The notes: generated by a model from the sequence alone, not told the origin. A DNA stretch of 64,000 bases from Chitinophagaceae bacterium (GCA_016719815.1 JADJYK010000006.1:124001-188000); one strand, 5' to 3'; shown: positions 7,574 through 17,284, counted from the stretch's first letter. Numbers and translations are program-made.

Positions 7574-8944
7574 ATGAAGAAAAAGACCACCATGGAAATC
7601 ATCCATCCCCATGCTGCCGGTATAGACGTAGGCAGCCGATCTCACTTTGTTGCCATTGGGCAGGGCAAAGAAGATGTACAGGAATTTGGCGTGTACAATG
7701 AAGATTTAATGGCGCTTACACAATGGCTGCTGGACAATGACATTACCCATGTAGCCATGGAAAGTACCGGCACTTACTGGCAAAGCCTCTTCAGCACATT
7801 ACAGGAAGCAGGCATTATTGTTACACTTTGCAATGGAAAATTTACCAAGAATATCAAAGGGAAAAAGACAGATGTAATAGACTGCCAGTGGATACAGAAA
7901 CTGCATACACTCGGTTTGCTCAGCGGAAGTTTTTTGCCTGATACCATTACGGAACAACTCAGAACATACTGCCGCCATAGGTTAAACCTGATAGATGCAG
8001 CTGCTGATGGTACACGTAAAATGCAGAAGTATTTGCGGCTGTTAAATATCAGGCTCGATATTGTGGTAAGAGACATTACAGGCCTTACCGGGCTGGCTAT
8101 TATGGAAGCCATTTGCAATGGTGAAACAAACCCTGAAAAACTGGCTGCATTAAGAAACAGCAATTGCAAAAAATCAGAAGCTGAAATAGCCAGGGCGCTG
8201 CAAAGCAATAAAAGGCCTGATTATTTATTTGCGTTAAAACAAGAACTGGACCTTTACAAACAATACCAACAGAAAATAACAGCCTGTGATATTGAAATTG
8301 AAAAGGCAATCCGGCAATCTATTCATACAGATGAAACTAAAAAGAATTTAAAAACTACTGCCAAGCCACATAAAAGAATCAATAAAAATGCACCTAAAAA
8401 CTTCGACCTTAATCAACTGTCCTATCAATACTTCAATGGCATTGACCTGATGGCCATTGAAGGAGTAAGCCATAGTACTGTTATTGCACTGATGAGTGAA
8501 ATAGGTTATGAAGGGGTTAAAAAATTTGATACTGCCAAACAGTTTGCTTCCTGGCTGCGGCTATCACCCAATACCAAAAAGACTGGTGGAAAAGTTATCA
8601 GCAGTCATTTACCCAAAGGAAGCAACAGGTTAAAAATCGCTTTACGAAATGCAGCCAATGCAATCGGAAATCTAAAAGACACCCACCTGTCAGACTTCTT
8701 CAGGCGGATTAGTTTTAGAAGAGGAAGAGCGGCAGCAGTATCTGCTACGGCAAGAAAACTTGCCGTGGTGATATGGAACATGATAGTTAAAAATATTCCC
8801 TATAAACCATCCACTGATTACTTGTTCCTCGATCAAAAGAGAAAACTCAAACTCGTGGCACGTATCAGAAAATCAATCACTAAATTTGAATTAAAACCTG
8901 ACGACCTCGGTTTTGCAAACGCTTCTGTATCTGCAACATCGTAA
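7574..8944 (+). CDS. IS110-family transposase
   Basis: The ATG at 7574 (MKKKTTMEIIHPHAAG) is preferred to the upstream in-frame start at 7445, because 7445-7573 contains the hairpins of the leader. The 456-residue product has the N-terminal RuvC-like DEDD domain: GIDVGSRSH (first Asp, about residue 17), VAMESTGTYW (Glu) and KKTDVIDCQW (Asp pair). The C-terminal Transposase_20 domain includes IEGVSHSTVIALMSEIG and FASWLRLSPNTKKTGGK, followed by the Ser-containing region around RLKIALRNAANAIG. It appears intact, unlike many neighbours. Confidence 0.95.
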   Translation: MKKKTTMEIIHPHAAGIDVGSRSHFVAIGQGKEDVQEFGVYNEDLMALTQWLLDNDITHVAMESTGTYWQSLFSTLQEAGIIVTLCNGKFTKNIKGKKTDVIDCQWIQKLHTLGLLSGSFLPDTITEQLRTYCRHRLNLIDAAADGTRKMQKYLRLLNIRLDIVVRDITGLTGLAIMEAICNGETNPEKLAALRNSNCKKSEAEIARALQSNKRPDYLFALKQELDLYKQYQQKITACDIEIEKAIRQSIHTDETKKNLKTTAKPHKRINKNAPKNFDLNQLSYQYFNGIDLMAIEGVSHSTVIALMSEIGYEGVKKFDTAKQFASWLRLSPNTKKTGGKVISSHLPKGSNRLKIALRNAANAIGNLKDTHLSDFFRRISFRRGRAAAVSATARKLAVVIWNMIVKNIPYKPSTDYLFLDQKRKLKLVARIRKSITKFELKPDDLGFANASVSATS

Positions 8945-9035
8945 AACGTTAGTCAGAATGCTATTTGGACACGTCGTCCATGATTGCCAAAAGTTAAATT
9001 TTGCAATTTTATTTCATTATTTCAATTTTGATACC

Positions 9036-9043
9036 TACCTTTG
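9036..9043 (+). promoter_or_regulatory. Bacteroidota -7 box upstream of the AAA ATPase
   Basis: TACCTTTG matches the TAnnTTTG consensus and lies 27 bases before the ATG at 9071; AAAAAGGACAAC follows as a weak ribosome-binding region. No convincing -33 element was identified. Confidence 0.5.
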
Positions 9044-9070
9044 CACTCTAATTAAAAAGGACAACAAATA

Positions 9071-10374
9071 ATGCTTTTAGAATTTAGCATCGAAAACTTC
9101 CTCTCTTTCAAAGACTTAAATACGCTTTCCATGATTGCCGCTAAGTCATTTAAAGAGCATCTTGATAGCCATACAATTCAGCTTGACAATAAAGTGAAAC
9201 TTTTAAAGTCTGCTGTATTATATGGCAATAACGCCAGTGGTAAAAGTAATTTCCTTGAGGCAATGGCTTTCATGAGAGCTACTGTTATTAATTCCTTCAG
9301 AGATGCACTCGTCGAAAACAGCGACAAAAAATTTCATTTATTCAAAATGGAATTAAATACAGATATGATTTGAAATTGACTACAACCAAGTTGCAGCTGA
9401 AGGCATTATCATACGACCAGCAAAGAGGTTTACCTTTTCAAAAGAGACTATCAAAAAATCGAGGTTAATAAGACAGCATTTAAAGAGGGTTTAGGCAAAG
9501 AGGAAAACGCAAAGGAGAATGTACTTTTTCTGACCCTCATTGCACAGTTAAACGGAAAAATTTCAAATGAAGTCGTAAACTGGTTTAAAAACTTTAACCA
9601 CATCAATGGCATTCATGACAGAGGACATAAACGCTATACAATTGATAAGCTAAAGTCGATAAGAACTTTTTAATTGGGCTTACTCTATTAAATACTTAGA
9701 AATTACAAATCTTTCAACCACAGTTGAAGAAGTAAATGATAAGCCTCGAAACATTAAGAGAAAAAGAAAAGGATGAAGAAATCATAAACCTTTTAACTTC
9801 TATTCAAAAAATACAAGCTAAACAGCCAAAAAGAGACCAATTAATTACTTACCATAGAAAGTATGATGAAAATAATCTTTTCATAGATTCTGTTCCATTT
9901 AATTTTGACAATCAAGAGTCAGAAGGAACAAAAAAACTTCTTTACCTGTTAGGACCCTGGTATGATACATTAAAGAATGGAAAAATTTTGGTTATTGATG
10001 AACTTGATTCTAGACTGCATTCAATCTCACATTAAAACTTGTGATTTTTTTTCACAGGTTCAATAAAAATAATGCAGTTAATTTTTGCTGTTCATGATAT
10101 TTCAATTTTAAATAGAGACACTTTTAGAAGAGACCAAATTTGGTTTGTTGAAAAGAACCAGTTTGGTGCTTCCGAACTATTTTCACTAGCAGACTCAAAA
10201 CTGAAAAGGTCAGAAAAAATCTGCTTTTGACAAAACTACAACTTAGAAAGAAAAATACGGGGCTGTTCCATATTTTGAGATTGATGAAAAATTAAATCAA
10301 CTTTTATGGGGAAGCAGGATAAGTTTACGAAAGGAAAAAGATTGCTTGCATACAAAAGGGAGCTAAAGAATTAG
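9071..10374 (+). pseudogene. RloA-like AAA15-family ATPase, many frameshifts
   Basis: The gene starts MLLEFSIENFLSFKDLNTLS, typical of AAA15/RloA-type ATPases. Walker A is AVLYGNNASGKSN (about residues 49-61) and Walker B is KILVIDELDSRLH near 9987-10020. Between them the coding sense continues through several frames: IDYNQVAAEGIIIRPAKRF, then EENAKENVLFLTLIAQLNG, then NFDNQESEGTKKLLYLLGPW. After Walker B, FAVHDISILNRDTFRRDQIW carries the switch His. At least eight one-base losses are needed to restore one frame, plus a last frame ending KRLLAYKRELKN at 10374. Full length would be about 435 residues. Related ATPases act in restriction-associated and abortive-infection loci. It may be decaying or poorly sequenced. 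Confidence 0.75.
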
Positions 10375-10741
10375 AACCAAAGCAAGGAAAAAAAGACCCC
10401 TTAATTGTTTTAAGCCTAAAAAACTTCGATATAAATCAAGGTCAATCTTTTTGGAGAAAGGAAGCAGAAGAACTACTTGCCGAAGCTGTAACTAAACTCA
10501 GAGACTTTGTGGATATACAATTCCGCAGGCGATTACTGCCAGTATGAAAAATTTACACAAAAGTTCCATTCCTGACTCAGGGTTGGAACATCCAAAGCAT
10601 ATACCACCAGATGTAGATTGGAGTTCGATGCATATTGGAAACAAACCTTGTGTGATTGGTTATTTTGAGGATAACATACTTCATGTTGTATTCCTTGACA
10701 AAGACCAGGAGTTTTGGATTTCAAAGAAAAAGAACACTTAA
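10350..10741 (+). pseudogene. Conserved protein next to the AAA ATPase, frameshifted, start unclear
   Basis: Two frames make up one protein: KKDPLIVLSLKNFDINQGQS (about 10395-10450) and, after a one-base shift near 10510, GYTIPQAITASMKNLH running to HIPPDVDWSSMHIGNKPCVI and FLDKDQEFWISKKKNT at 10741. I recall similar small Bacteroidota proteins of unknown function with the DINQGQSF and HIPxDVxWxSMHI segments. No ATG was found for the first part. It follows the ATPase directly and probably formed a two-gene unit with it. Confidence 0.55.
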
Positions 10742-11021
10742 TAACTTGACAAAGAGAAGCACGAACCGCCAATCGAGATTGGCGGGGGCTGAATTCCCAC
10801 ACGTCCTCGACACAACTTGTCCTGCTTTGCGGAAACCGTATCCGAAACAGGATGTCCGGGCCCAAGCATTGACAGTCTTCCGCCGGGTATATCTTCTTTT
10901 TGATGGTTGCCTTGCCCTCGCTCGTGCCTTGGGCAGACAGGCTTAGCCCTATCCTTTGGAAGGGGGGCGTTGGTGGTGTAATAAGATTGCAGGCGGGCGG
11001 GGGACTGTTGCTGACAGCCCA
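10742..11021. other. Intergenic region, no gene
   Basis: Only spurious frames are seen in this 280-base stretch. It holds the palindrome at 10766-10785 and G/C-rich sequence in the second half. Confidence 0.6.
10766..10785. repeat. Extragenic palindrome
   Basis: CCGCCAATC (10766-10774) and GATTGGCGG (10777-10785) are perfectly complementary with a 2-base loop. The CCGCC/GGCGG arms resemble palindromes at 6129 and 7481 in the same accessory segment. No T-tract follows, so a terminator is unlikely. Confidence 0.7.
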
Positions 11022-11722
11022 TCAAAACCCAATCACTGTTCCCGCCTCTATTTCGTAAGGATCTTTGCCCTGCTCAAAGATGCGGGCCGGGTGGCTGCCT
11101 TTGAGTTGTACGTTGTTATCTTTTACCCGCAGCCAGCTACCTTCCCGCAGGCCCACTACGGCATTTCGTTTTGAGTGAGAAATTCGAGTATGCGGGTTTC
11201 TCTTGTTTCGCCGTTGTGTTTTAGTGTGGGGTCGGGGTCGAGGTAATGGGGATTGATATTAAAATTGACCAGTCCCATGGCATCGAAGCTGGACGGATAG
11301 ACTATGGGCATATCATTAGTAGTGCGTATGCTGAGCCCGGCAATATTGCTGCCGGCGCTGGCACCCATGTAGGGCATTCCGTTTTCAACCCTTGCCCTGA
11401 GCAGGGGAAAGAGGTTTTGCTCATGCAGTACCTTGGTGAGTAAGAAAGTATTGCCGCCACCGGTAAACACTCCTTTGGCCTGTTGTATGGCTTCTGCCGG
11501 GTTGGCAAATGTATGCAGTCCTTTTACGCTGATGCCAAGGGTGGCAAAGAAGCCGGCGGCTTTGGCAGTATAATCATCATGCGACAAACCGGATGGCCTT
11601 GCATAAGGGATGAACACAATTTCATCTACCCCGGTGAAGAGGTCTTTGATTTCATGCTGCAGGTATTCGAGGTATTGCCCGCCAAACAATGTGGAGGTGC
11701 TGGCTAACAGTATGTTTTTCAT
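11022..11722 (-). CDS. pepE: Peptidase E (alpha-aspartyl dipeptidase), frameshifted
   Basis: The S51-family signature is clear: VFTGGGNTFLLTKVL (about residues 84-98), the nucleophile motif GASAGSNIA (about 119-127) and a late NPHYLDPDP segment. The frame stops early at 11156, but a one-base addition near 11160 continues the family's C-terminus, VVGLREGSWLRV through QGKDPYEIEAG, to a stop at 11022. The full product of about 233 residues matches the usual length. It would hydrolyse dipeptides with N-terminal Asp in the cytoplasm. Confidence 0.88.
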
Positions 11723-11798
11723 TTTTGCGCTATTATTCAGGCTAAATTACCACAAAAAGCGGCTGAAAAGCACCGCTGGCTTTTTCTTATATTTGTAT

Positions 11799-12011
11799 AT
11801 GACCCTGCAAGTTGACATACTGAACCCAAAAGCAAAAAAGTTGCTGAAAGAACTGGCGGCTCTTAAATTGATTTCAATTAAAGAAACCGGTGCAAATGAT
11901 TTTGTAAGGACGGTCAGGAAAATCCGCACAAAGGCTGCCTCCAATCCACCCTCATTAAAAGAAATTACCAAAGAGGTTGAAAAAGTAAGGGCTAAACGCT
12001 ATGCCAGGTAA
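11799..12011 (+). CDS. Probable antitoxin of the PIN toxin
   Basis: A 70-residue, Lys/Arg-rich protein (MTLQVDILNPKAKKLLKELA) whose last 11 bases overlap the start of the PIN gene. Size, charge, order and overlap are those of VapB-type antitoxins; small Bacteroidota proteins starting like this occur beside PIN_3 toxins. The ATG at 11799 is chosen because the upstream part of the open frame lies over the pepE start. A TATATTTG box at 11788-11795 is a good -7 element but is so close that the transcript would be nearly leaderless. Confidence 0.7.
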   Translation: MTLQVDILNPKAKKLLKELAALKLISIKETGANDFVRTVRKIRTKAASNPPSLKEITKEVEKVRAKRYAR

Positions 12012-12417
12012 AAAGACGAGGATAATTATTGATACCAATCTTTGGATCAGTTTCCTGCTGACAAAAGAAATGGCGACATTAGACCTGTTGTTTTTATCCG
12101 GCAGAATAACCATCCTGTTCAGCGATGAATTGCTCGATGAATTTATTACCGTTGCAGCCCGGCCCAAATTCAAAAAATATTTTAAGGAACCGGACCTGCA
12201 TGAGTTGCTCACTCAAATTCACACAACGGGTGAACTGGTTAAGGTGAAGAGTACTGTTACTATTTGCAGGGATGCAAAAGACAACTTTCTTTTATCACTG
12301 GCCAAAGACGGCAAAGCCTCATACCTGGTAACAGGTGATAAGGATTTGCTCGAATTAAACAAGGTTGGGAAAACGGGAATTGTTACCATCAAAGACTTTC
12401 TGAAAATCTTAGCCTAA
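12001..12417 (+). CDS. PIN-domain ribonuclease toxin (VapC-like)
   Basis: A 138-residue single PIN domain. Acidic metal-binding residues are visible: IIIDTNLWISFLL (Asp, about residue 10), LLDEFITVAARPKF (Glu), CRDAKDNFLLSLA (Asp pair) and YLVTGDKDLLELN (Asp pair). This is the pattern of the PIN_3 putative toxin family. It is translationally coupled to the small gene upstream. It would cleave RNA and be silenced by the partner protein. Confidence 0.87.
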   Translation: MPGKKTRIIIDTNLWISFLLTKEMATLDLLFLSGRITILFSDELLDEFITVAARPKFKKYFKEPDLHELLTQIHTTGELVKVKSTVTICRDAKDNFLLSLAKDGKASYLVTGDKDLLELNKVGKTGIVTIKDFLKILA

Positions 12418-12425
12418 ACGGGAAG

Positions 12426-12937
12426 CTATTTAATAAGTGTCTTCGCTTCGGCCACGAGGCAGGCAGTAAGGTTCATGATTATTTCCTGCTCTTTGGGGCC
12501 AACGTTTACCGTAACGGGTTTTTGCGTATCGCCGGTAAAGATGATATGTGTTATCTTCTTTGTACACATGCGGTTGAGCAAGGTGGTGGGTGTGCCGGCA
12601 CTGTTGCGGAATACAAACTGGAAGAGCCCTTCGCAGTTCATAGTGCCCTGGTTTCGGGACAGTGTTTTTGATTTTAATCCTTCAAAATACACTTCAGCAG
12701 TTGAGTTATCATCGAGGCACTTCAGCGGCCCGTCAAGCGAAAAAAGTACAATAACTTCTTTACTGTCGGCGTCCACTGTAATAGAGCCACCATCAAGATA
12801 CACAAAGCCGGTGGACAGTTTCGTTTGTTTGGTAAACGGGTCAACTTCCTTGATCAGTTTACAGGCTGCCTTAGTGGTATCCTGCGCCAATGCTGCAATG
12901 GGCAATAACAATAAAAGGTAAAAATAGTTTTCTTCAT
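12426..12937 (-). CDS. Secreted protein of unknown function, frameshifted signal peptide
   Basis: The longest uninterrupted frame starts MLLPIAALAQ, which is the second half of a signal peptide. One base added to the A4 run at 12913-12916 connects it to an ATG at 12937 and gives MKKTIFTFLLLLPIAALAQ, a standard signal sequence. The mature part, about 150 residues, is beta-rich with three Cys (KAACKL, LKCLDD, MNCEGLF, RMCTKK) and no motif I recognise. It lies at the end of the minus-strand group thioredoxin-YbjQ-M48 but 63 bases from it. Confidence 0.65.
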
Positions 12938-13000
12938 TTTCAGTATTTGCCAGTTAACAGACATGAAACAAACGGCAACAGTTGCACCCGCAGTTTTTAG

Positions 13001-13543
13001 CTAATTATCATTTTGCCTGAACCGTTTATAAATCAATGCCAGTTGTTCAGGTGTAAACCGTGATGTTTCTGCCAGCCGCTTAATAAAATAATTCACTTCT
13101 TTTTCTGATGCCGGGCAACCGGTATTCATTGCTTCGCCAGCCATAACACCGGGCATATTTGAATCAGCCAGCAATTTTCCATCCTTATCAAATATCAGCC
13201 AGAAAGGAATGCCCTGCCCGTCGCCATGATATACTTTCCTGAGGGAGTCTGCGCCTGCATTCTCCAGGTGCTTTTTATCAGGCGATTCATCAACCACAAG
13301 ATGGCGGATAATGTAGTTATCGTTAAAATAGTTTTTGCATAGCGGGTCATTCATGCTTTTATCCATCTTTTTACACCATATACACCACGATGCGGTGAAG
13401 ATGACAAAAACATTTTTCTTTTCGTTCGCTGCCAGCGTTCCTGCTTCTTGCAGCATATCTGCCGCCGTAACAGGGGTATGCTGCGCAGTAAGTTTCAATG
13501 AAAAGAATAGCACAAAGAGTATTGCTGCTGCTTTCCTTATCAT
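13001..13543 (-). CDS. Secreted thioredoxin-family protein
   Basis: The ATG at 13543 (MIRKAAAILFVLFFSLKLTAQ) gives a clean signal peptide; the upstream start adds 13 residues without purpose. The thioredoxin fold active site is FIFTASWCIWCKK (CxxC, about residue 55), with GIPFWLIFDKDG containing the cis-Pro. At 180 residues it fits the DsbD-gamma/thioredoxin_7 type found in the periplasm of Bacteroidota. It follows the YbjQ gene by ten bases and is probably cotranscribed with it and the M48 protease. Confidence 0.85.
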   Translation of the reverse strand: MIRKAAAILFVLFFSLKLTAQHTPVTAADMLQEAGTLAANEKKNVFVIFTASWCIWCKKMDKSMNDPLCKNYFNDNYIIRHLVVDESPDKKHLENAGADSLRKVYHGDGQGIPFWLIFDKDGKLLADSNMPGVMAGEAMNTGCPASEKEVNYFIKRLAETSRFTPEQLALIYKRFRQNDN

Positions 13544-13553
13544 AAGTATGCTT

Positions 13554-13871
13554 TTACAGGCGAACAGCTGTGCCGGTTGCAATTACCATCAGCATACTGC
13601 CGCCGCTGCCAATGGTTTCAAAGTCAAGATCAACACCGAGGATGCCATTGGCTCCCATAGCCTGTGCTTTTTGTGAAAGCTCACGGAGGGCATCTTCTTT
13701 GGCCTCTTCGAGCACTCTCTCGTAAGTTTTACTTCTTCCGCCGAACACATCCCGCAGGCCGGCAAAAATGTCTTTGAAAATATTGGCGCCGATAATGCTT
13801 TGTGCATTAATAACACCCAGGTATTCCTGTACGGGACTGCCGTCAACGGCGCTTGTAGTTGTGATAAGCAT
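13554..13871 (-). CDS. YbjQ/UPF0145 family protein
   Basis: A 105-residue protein with the family hallmarks GVINAQSIIGANIFKD near residues 19-34, the AxxxGANGILGVDLDF segment and a final MVIATGTAV. The family forms pentameric rings and is sometimes called heavy-metal-binding domain; the cellular role is not established. It lies between the M48 protease (5 bases upstream) and the thioredoxin gene. Confidence 0.9.
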   Translation of the reverse strand: MLITTTSAVDGSPVQEYLGVINAQSIIGANIFKDIFAGLRDVFGGRSKTYERVLEEAKEDALRELSQKAQAMGANGILGVDLDFETIGSGGSMLMVIATGTAVRL

Positions 13872-13876
13872 AGTGG

Positions 13877-14943
13877 TTATTTTAGTTTTTCAAAAATAGC
13901 TTTTAGTTGTACATCTTCGGCCACCTGCGCCTCTTTGGATGCTTCTTTTATGTAGGCAATCCGTTTGTCAATATCCGGGTGACTGGCCAGGAATTCCGGC
14001 AACATATCTGCCGGAGCTGATTCTTTCAGGTGTGTAAATAAGGAGATAAATCCTGCCGGGTCAATTTTTCGTTGTGTTATTATGGCAAGGCCTTCCGTAT
14101 CGGCTTCCTTTTCCAGTTTTCTGGAATAGGTCAGCGATTTTAAATCATCGGCATGGCTGATCAGTACCGAAGAGACTGAACCAAACCTGCCAAACAACAG
14201 CCCGATAAAAACCTTAGAACCCAGTCTCCTGAAAATGGATTTGGTGGAATGTTTGTTGTTGATATGTGTAAACTCATGGCTGAGCAGGGCGGCCAGCTCC
14301 GGGCAGGTTTGTATTTGCTTCAGTAAAGCACTATAAACCACGATCCTGCCACCCGGGAGTGCAAAGGCATTTACCACATTATCATTCACCACCGTAATTC
14401 TGATATTATATGCCGAGGGAACGTTCATCTGTTTGAAGAATTCATTCAGCACCGCACTGGCGGCAGTATCTTCCTGCTGGTCAGGTTCACGGCACTATAC
14501 ACAGCATCACCCAACTGCTGCTCAGTTTTAACAGATACTTTCGATGCCATTTTTTCTGACAGCCAGGGTACAATGAGCAAATACAATAGGAACAAAACAC
14601 CCAGTATACCGGCACACAACAGGCTGTTTCTAATCCATTCTTTGCCGCCCTTTCTTTTGTGCCATGCTCTTTGTTGTTCGGTCTGCAGTTCTTTAATAAA
14701 AATAAGTGCTTCTTTACCGGGAATAAATATTATACAGCCGCTTTTACTTCGGTTGATAATTTTTGTTTTCTGTGTTGGTAAATCAAAGACTGCATCCACC
14801 TCTTTAATCAGCCAGCTTTCCATCTCATTAGCCCCGGCTTCATTGCGATAGCCAATACTCAGATTCTTGTCAAAAACCAGTATGGTTGACTCAACAGGTT
14901 CAGCACCCTGAAGAATAACGTATGAACCAAAGTAGCTTTTCAT
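13877..14943 (-). CDS. M48-family zinc metallopeptidase, frameshifted
   Basis: The N-terminal part (MKSYFGSYVILQGAEPVE) is a cytoplasmic beta domain, followed by a transmembrane segment SLLCAGILGVLFLLYLLIVP and a linker. The C-terminal frame holds the catalytic site LLSHEFTHINNKHS (HExxH) and a later Glu in RKLEKEADTEGLAI that completes the zinc site, with HPDIDKRI near the end. One G missing at 14479-14480 separates the frames; restoring it gives LTQQEDTAASAVLNEFFKQ. The protease resembles the Oma1/BepA-like group with an N-terminal extension (YcaL-like) and should face the periplasm. Confidence 0.86.
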
Positions 14944-15061
14944 TATTATGCAATAAAAAAAGCAATTTAAATCATTTTTTAATTGTAATCTGTTAAGGAA
15001 TAGCTGAAACAATCCGGGTTTTCCTTTGTTATATCTACGGAAAACAAAATCTTTGCAAATT

Positions 15062-15086
15062 CAGACTTCTGATTGCAGACTTCTGA
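15062..15086. repeat. Short direct repeat before the DUF2452 gene
   Basis: CAGACTTCTGA occurs at 15062-15072 and again at 15076-15086, a 14-base period, ending eight bases before the ATG at 15095. The unit is itself nearly palindromic (CAGA/TCTG). Confidence 0.6.
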
Positions 15087-15094
15087 CTTCATTT

Positions 15095-15882
15095 ATGATA
15101 CAGGCTTATAATTTTTTAGCATCGTGGCAGTTGTTTCCTGAGAAAGGCACTTACGAAAACGGCGAAAGACCGAAAAGTGGTATTTATAAAATTGAAGCCG
15201 TTCCCGAATCTAAAGAACTGGTTGTTTATCACAACTGGGTTTCACTGGAAAACAATGCCTTTGCCGCAAACTACAAGATATTAGCAGATGGAGAACTTAA
15301 CCATTTTGACAACCACGAATTGGCCGATAAAGTGCAAGCCACTTTTTCCGACAGTATAACATTTGAAGTACATTTTTATAAAAAAGGAGAAGTGGTGCTG
15401 CATGTGGTGCATGAGATAATGCCCAACGGTTACCTGAAAATAACACAGCAGGGAAAAAAAGAGGATGGAGCGGCATACACTAATTCAGAAATCTATCATA
15501 AGCAACTGAGTGTTCTTCCCTATTCGGCTTCGGTTGCAGGTGCCCTCATCAGGCCAACCGAAGAAGGCATGATTAAGCATAAGGCCCTGACGGCAATGGA
15601 GGAACAAACCAATATGCAACTGGAACAGATAAGGAAACAAATTGAACTGCTGGCCCTGCAGGCACACGAAATACAAAACGGAAGGACCTCTCCATGATGA
15701 TATATAACGCCAAACTCTCCTTTAAGCCGAATATTGGCCAGGTGTATTTCCTGTACGAAAAAAAGGATGACAGTTTTATGCTGTCGCTGGTTTCGCCGAA
15801 AGAATGGGGACCGCATGGGCCTTTTAAGAAATTCGTTGCTACCGTTCAACTGCTTGCCGATCATACCTGGAAAGAGTTATAA
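15095..15882 (+). CDS. DUF2452-containing protein, frameshifted
   Basis: The start ATG at 15095 (MIQAYNFLASWQLFPEKGTY) is the first reasonable one. The N-terminal 130 residues look like a lipocalin-type beta domain. The C-terminal part is DUF2452: SVAGALIRPTEEGMIKHKAL, a helix KQIELLALQAHEIQ, and then, in the next frame, AKLSFKPNIGQVYFLYEKKD and FVATVQLLADHTWKEL. One A missing from 15675-15678 separates the parts; with it the link reads EIQKRKDLSMMIYNAK. Function is unknown. Confidence 0.78.
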
Positions 15883-15916
15883 ATTTTTATTACTGAATAT
15901 CAATAACTTAGATAAT

Positions 15917-15945
15917 AAAATACGTATTTAAGCGTATTTTTCTTG
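15917..15945 (+). terminator. Terminator after the DUF2452 gene
   Basis: AAAATACG (15917-15924) and CGTATTTT (15933-15940) form an 8-bp stem with an 8-base loop, followed by a T-rich stretch. It lies 35 bases after the stop codon. Confidence 0.55.
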
Positions 15946-16007
15946 TCCCGAACATACTAAGTGTTTAGACTTATCGTTTAGTATTTCCATCATCCAATAT
16001 TCTGTCT

Positions 16008-17284
16008 ATGAGAAAAACAATACTCGTAACAGGGCTCATTTTGCTCTTTGCAAAACAAAGCCCTAAAGCCCAGCTGCATTTACACTGGGGCTCTTCGTTC
16101 TCCCCTGCATGGTCTAATGGAGCCTTAACCAGAAATGCTCCAAATATCAGTGGATATAGTGTTGCCTGTACTGCGGCTGTTGTCATGAATGGGGGAGGCA
16201 ATTTTCAACCGGCTATGGGTTCTTTTGGTTCTCAAACCCCAACCGTAAACGGGGCCGTTTTTACTGTCCCCGGTGCAAGCAGCCGGATACAGATCACACC
16301 CAATTTTAATAATAATACCAGCTACGCAACTATCGTACTTAGCTTTACCACTCTGGCGACAAACATATCCTTTCGCATTGCGGATATTGATAAAAACGAC
16401 GCAACAAGCACCACCTATTTTGACCGGGTCACCATTACCGGAAGTAATGGCAGCAGCACTTTCAGCCCAAGCATAACAAAATTTGATGCCGTTACAGATC
16501 CAAATTTTTTAATCATCAGCGGTAATACGGCAAGGGTAAATACAACCAGCGGACAAGCCGGCAATACCGATTCTGATGCCGCAGACCAAAGAGGAACAAT
16601 CAATGTAGATTTTGGCACTGCCGCTATTAATACGGTTACCATACGCTATGATAATGCCCCTGGTGCCAATACAAATCCAGCAGCGCAGTCTATAGCGGTG
16701 GGCAGTGTAACCTTTTCTCAATCAGTATTACCGGTAAGCCTTACTGATTTCAGCGCTTATCGGCAGTCCCGGGATGTAATACTTAAATGGACAACCCACC
16801 AGGAAAACAACTCCGCTTCGTTTGAAATAGAAAGAAGTAACGATAATAGTAACTGGCTAAAGGTTGGTAACGTAACAGCAGCAGGTTTTAGCGGCAATGA
16901 CCTGAACTATTCGTTTTTGGATGTGAACCTCAGGGTGCTGTTTTATTGTACAGGCTAAAACAAATCGATACTGACAATAACTTCAAATATTCACCGGTAG
17001 TCCCTATTGCCGGTAAAACTATTGAAGGCAATTTGCAATTATATCCCAACCCGGTTAAAGATCAGCTGAGTATAAGTCTCCGGTCATCAGAACCGCAAAT
17101 GGTGAGCATTTCGTTTACTGACCTTGCAGGAAAACAAATCAAAAGGGAAAACAGGAATATATTCACCGGCGAAAACAACATCATGCTGAATAACCTTAGC
17201 AACTTTTTAAAAGGTGTTTATCTCATAGCCGTACATGATGCCGGAGGAAACCTGATTAGCAGTACTAAATTCTTAAAAGACTAA
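16008..17284 (+). CDS. Secreted protein with type IX sorting domain, frameshifted
   Basis: A signal peptide (MRKTILVTGLILLFAKQSPKAQ) is followed by a Ser/Thr/Asn-rich beta region of unknown fold, then an Ig-like/Fn3-type stretch VLPVSLTDFSAYRQSRDV with WTTHQENNSASFEIERS, and a C-terminal sorting domain LQLYPNPVKDQLSISL to GVYLIAV. That C-terminal domain directs export through the type IX secretion system and attachment to the surface. One C missing at 16928-16929 splits the gene; repair gives DVNPQGAVLLYRLKQIDTD. Ligand or activity is unknown. Confidence 0.85.

Larger units (their letters stand above)
7345..8990 (+). mobile_element. IS110-family insertion element (ends approximate)
   Basis: The element consists of a DEDD transposase gene and a roughly 200-base non-coding leader with two stem-loops. 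IS110 elements lack clear terminal inverted repeats, so the limits cannot be fixed by reading; the left limit given is the AGCTAAC at 7345 and the right one is set in the A/T-rich DNA after the gene. An AACGTTAG sequence at 8945-8952 lies just beyond the stop codon. It separates the HTH/array locus from the damaged AAA ATPase gene. Confidence 0.7.

Noticed and set aside
10306..10374. A separate RloB-like gene remnant starting MGKQDKFTKGKRLLAYKR
   Set aside because: With one base restored it continues the ATPase frame (FEIDEKLNQLF then MGKQDKF), so it is more likely the C-terminus of the ATPase.
10738..11025. Overlapping short frames between the damaged module and pepE
   Set aside because: Composition and lack of start signals speak against coding; part of the region is the C-terminus of pepE on the other strand.
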